Positions 22,158-28,700 of a stretch of DNA of 41,744 bases are shown here, piece by piece (positions within the stretch are counted from its first letter, which is position 1; each line of letters opens with the position of its first letter). The notes under the pieces were generated by a model, which saw only the letters and a list, made by a program, of their open reading frames with translations, was not told the origin of the DNA and ran no database searches. The DNA comes from Nocardia ignorata NBRC 108230 (GTDB lineage Bacteria > Actinomycetota > Actinomycetes > Mycobacteriales > Mycobacteriaceae), in the NCBI RefSeq assembly GCF_001612905.1, contig NZ_BDBI01000036.1, positions 1 through 41,744 of the forward strand, given 5' to 3'. A program made the translations under genes and the position numbers.

Positions 22158-22203
22158 TGCCTACGCGCTCCGCAGCGTTCGAGTCGACGCCTGCCGCAAA
22201 TAG
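22138..22203 (+). pseudogene. orphaned 5' end of the following tail gene
   Basis: GTG 22138 followed by GAATACGACGGGTCT encodes VEYDGS and then runs out of phase with anything known, ending at TAG 22201. The same codons reappear 800 nt later as LEYDGS at the start of the gene at 22956. I read this as the original start of that gene, cut off when the HNH endonuclease gene was inserted. Confidence 0.65.
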
Positions 22204-22922
22204 GCTGCCGCCGCCTCCAAGATCGCCGGATCGTCGTCTACCAATCCGATAGCTCGATTGCAGCCAGAACATAGCAGGCCGCGAACTTGGCCTGTTGCAT
22301 GGCAGTGGTCGATGGCGAGATCGATGAGTCGACCATCAGAATAGCGCTTCTGCGGTAGGCGGCAAATAGCGCACTTCCCGTCCTGAGCCTTCCACATACG
22401 CTCGTAGTCGTCGACCGTAAGTCCGTACTTGTAGACCCTGCGTTTACGTAGCTTCGGAAGGCGATTCCACTCCTCGGCCCGGCATGTTTTGCAGTGATAC
22501 TTGACTCCGCGACGGTTCAGCCTTCCTTTTCCGAAGTCAGACAGAGGTTTCGCTGTAGAGCACGCAACGCATACTGCGACCCTCTCCACGCAGGTGTCGC
22601 ACAGGTATTTCGATCTGGTGTTATGGACTTTAAGGCGACCATCCACCATTCGGCGCGCATCGGTCATGAAGGTCGCGTTACAGCCTGCGCAGTCCAGCAG
22701 CTTGAGCGTCATGTGGTTTCGGCACGGAATGCAACACGAATCAAGCCCATTTGCCCTGGATGGCCACGGTGCGAACTGGGATATTAGGCGTGCTCGGTGG
22801 CATCGGTAACACCAATGATGGTACGGCAAGCAATTGTCGCAGAAGTGTGCGCGCGGTTCTCGCCCGCGCGGGCCAACGGTGGAATAGCTGGAATCGCAAA
22901 CGCGACAACGATAGTCAGTCAT
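22161..22922 (-). CDS. HNH / endonuclease VII-like homing endonuclease, 253 aa
   Basis: Minus-strand gene between two tail genes. The C-terminal third is an endonuclease VII-type ββα-metal domain: YGLTVDDYERMWKAQDG, CAIC, IDHCHATGQVRG and LLCSGCNRAIGLVDD, so two CxxC pairs and the DHCH catalytic core are intact. The N-terminal two thirds contain at least six further Cys pairs (CRVC, CDNC, CYRC, CAGC, CDTC, CKTC), a zinc-finger array likely used for DNA recognition. Composition is less GC-rich than the flanks. Orientation and target-flank duplication mark it as a free-standing homing element. ATG at 22922. Confidence 0.88.
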   Translation of the reverse strand: MTDYRCRVCDSSYSTVGPRGREPRAHFCDNCLPYHHWCYRCHRARLISQFAPWPSRANGLDSCCIPCRNHMTLKLLDCAGCNATFMTDARRMVDGRLKVHNTRSKYLCDTCVERVAVCVACSTAKPLSDFGKGRLNRRGVKYHCKTCRAEEWNRLPKLRKRRVYKYGLTVDDYERMWKAQDGKCAICRLPQKRYSDGRLIDLAIDHCHATGQVRGLLCSGCNRAIGLVDDDPAILEAAAAYLRQASTRTLRSA

Positions 22923-22955
22923 TTCGATTTCAAGTCTAGCAAATTCAAGCAGGTG

Positions 22956-23258
22956 ATGCCATTGGAATACGACGGCTCAAGCATGGATATGGACGCATTC
23001 TTTCGAGGTTCTCCAGAGCTTGCCGAATTCCTCCAAGAAGTGGCGGAACAAGGGGCCGATAGATGGGCCATGCGCTCAAAATGGAGAACGGGCTACAACG
23101 CCACCCATACCGAAGCATTCACCGAACTAGACGCCACCGGGAAACAGCAAGGTGTCACCTACGCGTCCGGTTACTACGCCCGCTTCCGTGAACACGGCAC
23201 CCGCTGGAACCGCCCCGAGCACGTGATGCGCGACTTCATCCGAGACGTGGAGGGTTAG
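22956..23258 (+). CDS. HK97 gp10-like tail/head-tail joining protein, 100 aa
   Basis: SPELAEFLQEVAEQGADRWAMRSKW...ASGYYARFREHGTRWNRPEHVMRDFI follows the HK97 gp10 family layout: an N-terminal helix, then a YARFREHGT loop. In the tail operon this protein lies before the tail terminator, as here. The gene starts at ATG 22956 (MPLEYDGSSMDMDAFF), a rebuilt start, since the ancestral GTG start is stranded at 22138. Only a weak GCAGG site precedes it, so expression may be lowered. Confidence 0.75.
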   Translation: MPLEYDGSSMDMDAFFRGSPELAEFLQEVAEQGADRWAMRSKWRTGYNATHTEAFTELDATGKQQGVTYASGYYARFREHGTRWNRPEHVMRDFIRDVEG

Positions 23259-23629
23259 TGCTTCCCTACCCAGATTTCGACGACGTGATGAAAGCGCTCC
23301 TCGACGACATCGCCCCCGTAGTCACCTTCGAGTCCGATGAGATCGACCCGCCCTACATCTACGTCACCCGCGTCGGCGGTCGGGAAGACGGCGTCGCCGA
23401 CAACCCCGTGATCGACGTCGAGTACGTCGCCGCCACGCGCGCCGAATCCAAGACCCTGAAAACCGCAGGCCAAGAACGGATCCTGGCCGCCGGGAACACC
23501 GCGCCAGGCGGGTTCTTGATCGACGTTGCCGAGGAAGCGACCGGCGGCCAATACATCCCGCCGGAACGCCGCGACGCCCGCGGTGTGTCCGCGACGGTCC
23601 GCCTCTCCTACCGCAGGCCCCGCGCCTAG
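23258..23629 (+). CDS. tail terminator protein
   Basis: 123 aa. GTG start one base into the previous stop. LPYPDFDDVMKALLDDIAP, PPYIYVTRVGGREDG, NPVIDVEYVAATRAESKTL and a C-terminal TVRLSYRRPRA have the pattern of tail completion proteins (gpU/SPP1 gp17-like), and the place just before the major tail protein agrees. It would cap the tail tube at its head-proximal end. Confidence 0.78.
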   Translation: MLPYPDFDDVMKALLDDIAPVVTFESDEIDPPYIYVTRVGGREDGVADNPVIDVEYVAATRAESKTLKTAGQERILAAGNTAPGGFLIDVAEEATGGQYIPPERRDARGVSATVRLSYRRPRA

Positions 23630-23655
23630 CCTCCGCCTCTCTCTTCTTCACACCA

Positions 23656-23682
23656 CCCCGGGCCGCTCGATGGCTGGCGGGG
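23656..23682 (+). terminator. possible hairpin before the major tail gene
   Basis: CCCCG at 23656-23660 and GCC at 23662-23664 can pair with GGC at 23672-23674 and CGGGG at 23678-23682, followed by TTCTC. It is short and interrupted; a weak terminator or RNA-stability element at best. Confidence 0.3.
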
Positions 23683-23713
23683 TTCTCGGTGTGCCCAAAT
23701 CAAGGAAACCTTC

Positions 23714-24628
23714 ATGCCTGCTGTCACTTTCGAACAGCTCGCGGCCTGGAAGCCGGAGCTGATTCGCCGCCCGAACAAGGGCTTCGTGCTCATCGGCGAC
23801 GACGACGCAACCATCCCCGCCGCGTTCACCTCCGGCGTCTCGGCTGAATTCCAGTCCCTCACCGATTTCGAGTCGCTCGGCTTTACCGCCAAGGACGCAC
23901 CACCCACGTTCCGCCCCGAGGTCGAATCCAACGACATCGAAGCGTGGGGCGCGCTCGAGCCGCCTCGCACCGACATCATCTCCCGCAAGGTGACGGTGTC
24001 GACCACCCTGCTGCAGACCCAGCGGCGTTCGCTTGAGCTGTACTCCGGCATGGATCTGTCCGCGGTCACCGCCGACGCGACGACCAACGAAATCCAGTAC
24101 AACGACCCCACCAGCCCGTCGACCCGCTACCACCGGTTGATCTTCGGCATGGTCGACGGCGACGGCGCCGACGCGATCTACATCCTGCGTATCCTGCCGC
24201 GTGCGATCGTCACCGAGGTCGGTGAGCAGTCCTGGTCGCAGGACGGCGCCCTGAACTACAACATCACCTGGGCGGGCAAGATCGACTCGACTCTTGGCTA
24301 CTCGCTGAAGAACGTCATCTGCGGTCCTGGCGTCGCGAATCTCGTTGCGTCGATGGGCTTCTCCGCGACCGCCGCTGTTCCGACGGTCACCTCGCACCTG
24401 CCTGCGGGTTCGCTCGCCGCGGCCGGTGGCGAATCGGTGGTGCTCAAGGGCAACCACTTCACGGGCGTCTCCGCCGTCACTGTGGGTGGTACCGCCGCGA
24501 CCGACTACACGCTGGTCGACGACAACACACTGGCGATCACCACCCCAGCCAAGACGGCGGGTTCTCACAACGTGATCGTCACCAACGCGACCGGCCCGTC
24601 GACCGCCTACGCGGTCACCTACGCCTGA
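23714..24628 (+). CDS. major tail protein with C-terminal Ig-like (IPT/TIG) domain
   Basis: 304 aa. Residues 1-210 form the tube domain (LIRRPNKGFVLIGDDDATIPAAFTSG..., later RILPRAIVTEVGEQSWSQDGALNYNITWAG), with a strongly biased codon use. After a short linker, residues about 220-304 read GESVVLKGNHFTGVSAVTVGG...HNVIVTNATGPST, a clear IPT/TIG immunoglobulin-like fold. Such add-on domains decorate tail surfaces and may bind host surface sugars weakly. It stands between tail terminator and tail chaperones. An AAGGAAA site precedes the ATG. Confidence 0.9.
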   Translation: MPAVTFEQLAAWKPELIRRPNKGFVLIGDDDATIPAAFTSGVSAEFQSLTDFESLGFTAKDAPPTFRPEVESNDIEAWGALEPPRTDIISRKVTVSTTLLQTQRRSLELYSGMDLSAVTADATTNEIQYNDPTSPSTRYHRLIFGMVDGDGADAIYILRILPRAIVTEVGEQSWSQDGALNYNITWAGKIDSTLGYSLKNVICGPGVANLVASMGFSATAAVPTVTSHLPAGSLAAAGGESVVLKGNHFTGVSAVTVGGTAATDYTLVDDNTLAITTPAKTAGSHNVIVTNATGPSTAYAVTYA

Positions 24629-24642
24629 TCGCCCCCTGAACC

Positions 24643-24681
24643 GTCGCCCCGCGCGTGATTCCTGGCCGCGCGCGGGGCGAC
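24643..24681 (+). terminator. 13-bp perfect hairpin after major tail gene
   Basis: GTCGCCCCGCGCG at 24643-24655 pairs perfectly with CGCGCGGGGCGAC at 24669-24681. The loop is 13 nt and the following bases are CCCCTTTCC rather than a clean T run. It probably reduces transcription of downstream genes relative to the abundant tail tube protein, or protects the upstream messenger. Confidence 0.65.
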
Positions 24682-24725
24682 CCCTTTCCGCAACTTTCGC
24701 CAGGACCTCAGCCAGGAGAACACCT

Positions 24726-24899
24726 ATGGCTTTCACCCCGATTCGCATGGTCTCTCCGGACGGCCGCGAATGCCTGGTCGGCTCGCCCACCGAGCGCGAA
24801 AACCTGCACGCACAGGGCTACCGCGCCGTCACCGAACCGGCCCCCACGCGCACCGCTGACCCCAAGCCAGCGACGCCGCGCCCCGCCCCTAAGAAGTAA
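24726..24899 (+). CDS. short hypothetical tail-operon protein, 57 aa
   Basis: ATG 24726 preceded by CCAGGAGAA. It begins AFTPIRMVSPDGRECLVGSP, a small beta segment, and ends in a Pro/Lys-rich tail (PKPATPRPAPKK). Short proteins of this type (DGRECLVGSPTE...LHAQGY) recur between major tail and chaperone genes of actinophages; role unknown. Confidence 0.7.
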   Translation: MAFTPIRMVSPDGRECLVGSPTERENLHAQGYRAVTEPAPTRTADPKPATPRPAPKK

Positions 24900-24926
24900 C
24901 CCTCCACTCCCGCCAGGAGAACGAAA

Positions 24927-25313
24927 ATGGCTTCCAAGAAGACCACCGCTGTAACCGAGACCGCCCCCATGTCGCGATGGGCGAAGATGCGCGCCGACGC
25001 CGAGCAGGCTCGCGAGAAGACCGAACCGTACATGTTCGACGGCACCAACCCGCCCACCCCGGTGCATGAACCGGTGACTTCCGAGCAGGTGCTGGCCTTC
25101 GCCGAACTGATCGACAAACGCGGCAGCGTCGACCCCGCCAACCTCCCACGCCTGATCAAGGCTGTGCTCGGCGACTCCTACGACGCGGTCTGGGACGTGG
25201 TGCGAACCGTTGACGCCAACGTCATCCTCCCACTGCTCGAGGACATCAACGCCCACTTCCACTCCCTGCCGACCGAAGCCGGTGATCTGCCGGGGGGCGC
25301 CTCGGCCTCGTAA
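24927..25313 (+). CDS. tail assembly chaperone (short form)
   Basis: 128 aa, acidic and helical (PVTSEQVLAFAELIDKRG, LPRLIKAVLGDSYDAVWDVV). It lies between the major tail protein and the tape measure gene, the fixed place of the G/GT chaperone pair. A slippery G-GGG-GGC run just before its stop feeds a second frame (25298-25750). The short form should coat the tape measure in excess; a CCAGGAGAACG site precedes the ATG. Confidence 0.88.
   Translation: MASKKTTAVTETAPMSRWAKMRADAEQAREKTEPYMFDGTNPPTPVHEPVTSEQVLAFAELIDKRGSVDPANLPRLIKAVLGDSYDAVWDVVRTVDANVILPLLEDINAHFHSLPTEAGDLPGGASAS
25292..25298 (+). promoter_or_regulatory. -1 programmed ribosomal frameshift site
   Basis: Six G followed by C form G-GGG-GGC in the zero frame, a canonical X-XXY-YYZ slippery heptamer, 12 nt before the TAA of the short chaperone. 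Shifting back by one base continues into a long frame with coding character that has no good start of its own. This is the conserved mechanism for tail chaperones of siphoviruses. Confidence 0.85.
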
Positions 25314-25750
25314 TCCTCATCGAGGATTTCGGGGAAGAAATCGAATACGACCTGGCCGACCGGTTCGGTTGGGACCTGCTCGACTACTTCCGTGGTGTAC
25401 GCCCGTGGCCACAGCTGTACCGACTGCTGCGCCGTCTCCCGATGGACAGCTGGTATCAGGCCGCGGTCGCCGCCGACGAACGGATCGGGTTCGAGCGAGC
25501 CCAGCAGCCGCTCTCCGATGAACAACAACCATTGTCGTTCGTCGGCTACTCGCTGCCAGTCCTTCTGCAGCTCAGACAGATTGACCTGCTCAAGGAGCTG
25601 ATGCGGGTCATCCCGGGGTCGCTGACAGGGAAACTGCCGCCCCCCATGCCCGCCGAACCGCGACCGCGCACAGCGGAAGCCATTGCGCGGGAAAAGCTCG
25701 ACCAAATCAGCGTTATGGACGCCCTGAAAAAGCTGGGCGTCAACATCTGA
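25298..25750 (+). CDS. frameshift extension of tail assembly chaperone (GT-type product)
   Basis: Read as join(24927..25298, 25298..25750), giving a 274-aa fusion. The extension starts RLGLVILIEDFGEEIEYDLA, then DRFGWDLLDYFRGVRPWPQLYRLLRRLP, typical of the T part of actinophage tail chaperones, and ends VMDALKKLGVNI. The T part contacts the major tail protein, while the shared G part binds the tape measure. An independent start at ATG 25442 is possible but would lack the first third and has no ribosome binding site. Confidence 0.85.
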   Translation, partial: RLGLVILIEDFGEEIEYDLADRFGWDLLDYFRGVRPWPQLYRLLRRLPMDSWYQAAVAADERIGFERAQQPLSDEQQPLSFVGYSLPVLLQLRQIDLLKELMRVIPGSLTGKLPPPMPAEPRPRTAEAIAREKLDQISVMDALKKLGVNI

Positions 25751-25766
25751 ATAGAGGCGGTGCCCT

Positions 25767-28700
25767 ATGGCCACCTTCGGTGCGTACAACGCTGGCTCGG
25801 CCCGCATCTACCTCCGCCCGGCACTCGCGAGCAATTTCCGGGCATCGGTGAAAGCCCTTCTCAAACCGATCGACGAGTCGCTGAATGTGACTCTGAAACC
25901 GGTCCTGGCGAAGGGCTTCAACGCCGACGTCAAGACGAAGGCGAAAGACGCCGCCGAAAAGGCTGGCGCGAAGATCGAATTCGGGTACAAGCTGGCGCCC
26001 CGGTTCCGCACCGAACTGAAAGCAGCGGCGAAAACCGAAGCCCGCGAAGCCGGTACGAAGATCCTGTTCTCGCCGGACCTGGCGAAAGGATTCCGCACCA
26101 CCCTGCGCGGCAAAGTCAATGAAGCCGCCGCCGGCGTCGAAGCCACCGTCACCCTGCGCCTGTCCGAAGCAGGACTCCGGCAGAAGATTCGCGGCCTGAA
26201 ATCGACTTTGCCCGAGGCCGAGTTGCGGATGAAGCTCGACCTGAGCGAAGCCGTCCGGCAGATCGAGGACTTCCGCATCGCGGTCGCCGCCAGCCCGCTG
26301 TCGATGAACGTCAACGTCGACACCACCGCGGCAGTCGCTCAGCTGATGGCGCTGCGGTCTCTCGCCGCGTCCGTCGGGGACGACGTCGGAGCGATCGGCG
26401 CCAACGGTGCCGCCCGCAATGCGTTGCGGGGCCGCCGTGGCGGGATCTTCTCCCAGACCGTGCGCGCGATCCGCCTCCAGGTGGAGGTCGACCGGGCCTC
26501 GGTGGCACGCGCGGAAGCCGAGCTGGCCAACGTCCTCGCCCGCCTGGAGAACGCCCGCCGCCAACAGGGCGACACCCTCGACCGGCTCAACCTCGCCGAG
26601 CAACGCCACGCCGAGGTGCTGGCCAATAGCAATGCGTCCGCGTCGCAGCGGATCGCGTCCGAACAACGCCTCGCCCGCGCCCGACGCGACCATGCCGACG
26701 CCACCGGCCGCCTCAGCTCCCTCATGAACCAAGAGGCCGACGCCCACGACCGCGTCGACCGTGCCCGCAACCGGCAAGGTTCCATCGGCAGCGCCCTCGG
26801 TGCTGGGCTCAGTGCATTCAACGCCGCCTCCGACCTCGCGATCCGTAACCTGTTCAGCTTCACGAACCTGGTCGGCGTCGCCAAAGTCGCGCTCATCGCG
26901 CTCGCCGCGGTGTCATTGGTCCCGCTGCTCGGGCAACTCACCCAAGCCGCCGGCGTCGTCGCGCTCCTGCCTGCAGCGTTTGCCGGATTCGCCTCCGTCA
27001 TCGCCACCATCGTGGTCGGCACCCGCGGCATCACCGATGCGTTCAAAGCTGCCGAGAAGGCCCGCGAAGGCGCCGCAAAGCAGGCAGAGGCGCAGGCGAA
27101 AGCCGTTGCATCCGCCCAGAAACAAGCTACCGCGGCAGCGCGTGGTGTTGCGTCCGCTGAACGTGGTGTGGCCTCTGCTGAGCGTGGTGTGCAGTCGGCG
27201 CAGAAGGCTTCTGCCACTGCGCAGAAGGCGCTGACGAAGGCCCGCGAGGACGCCACCAAGGAACTCGAAGACCTTAACCGGCAACTCGGCCGAACCTCGC
27301 TGAACGAGGAAGGCGCCGCCATCGCGGTCGCCGAAGCCTGGGAAGCGATGCAGGAAACCTTCAAGGATTCCGACGCATCTGCCACCGACCGGCGCCGCGC
27401 CGTATACAACTACAACCAGGCGTTGGCTGATCAGCAGGACACCCTGCGTGAGTCCCGTGAACTGCAACAGCAGGTCAACGAGGCCAACGTCAAGGGCGTC
27501 GAGGGCTCTGACCAGGTCGTCGCGGCGCAGGAACGTGTCGCCGAAGCCGCACAGGCTGAGACCGACGCGAACCAAACGCTTACTGATGCGCATCAGTCCC
27601 TCACTGACGCCAAATCCCAACTGGCGGAGGCGCAGCAGGCGGTCGTTGAGGCGTTGAATGACGGCGGCGATGCCGCCGACGAATTCGCCCGCAAGATGGC
27701 GAGCCTGTCACCGGCCGCACGCGCGCTGGTGCAAACCATGCTGGACCTGAAACCAGCATTGGGTGAACTCCGTTCGTTCGTGCAGGAAAAGCTGCTCGAC
27801 AAAATGGGCGACTCCATCGGCAGCCTCGTCCGCAAATGGATCCCCGATCTGAAAACCGGGCTCGGCGGCATCGCTACCGAGATCAATGGCGGCCTGCGTC
27901 GGGCGTTCGCCGACCTGGAAACCGAATCATCGCGGTCGAAGTTCGCCCGCATCTTCGAGAACACTCGCAAGTCGATCGGCCCGCTGCTTGACGGCATCAA
28001 CGACCTGCTCCAGGCGATGCTGTCCCTCGCAGGGGTCGGCTCCGACTTCATGCCATCAGGTGCGGAACGATTCGCGAACTTGATGAAGGACTTCCGCGAA
28101 TGGGCGGAATCCGAAGAGGGACAGAACAAATTCAAAGGGTTCCTTCGCGAATCGCTCGACACCTTCAACGAAATCTGGGAGATCGTCAAGCAAATCGGCG
28201 GGGTCATCAACAGCCTCTTCCGGGGCAGCGACGAAACCGGCGAATCCTGGCTCGACAGCATCAAAACAACGCTGTCCGAATGGAACGACTTCCTGAAGAC
28301 CCCCGAAGGTCAGCAGGCGGTGAAGGACTTCTTCGCCGACATCAAGGCGACCGTCCAAGCCATCGTCGACCTGATGAAGACGGCGTACCAAATCGCCGAC
28401 GACCTCGGGCTACTCCCCGAACCAGAACCAACCGGGCAGAAGCCCCCGGAGCAGGCGCCGGAAGACCGCACCGGCCCAGACGGTGGCGGACTGAACGGGT
28501 TCGACGAAACCCCATCGAACCCGCCGATCCTGTCCCCCCAAGGCAGCGATGGCGCCGGGCTCGACGGCTTCAACGAAACCCGACCGCGTCTCCCCACCGA
28601 GATCGATCCATCCAGGACCAAGAAGAACTTCTGGATGGGGGACGAGTACTACAACTACGACGGCGAGCGCGTCGACAAGCACGGCAACAAACTCGACCAT

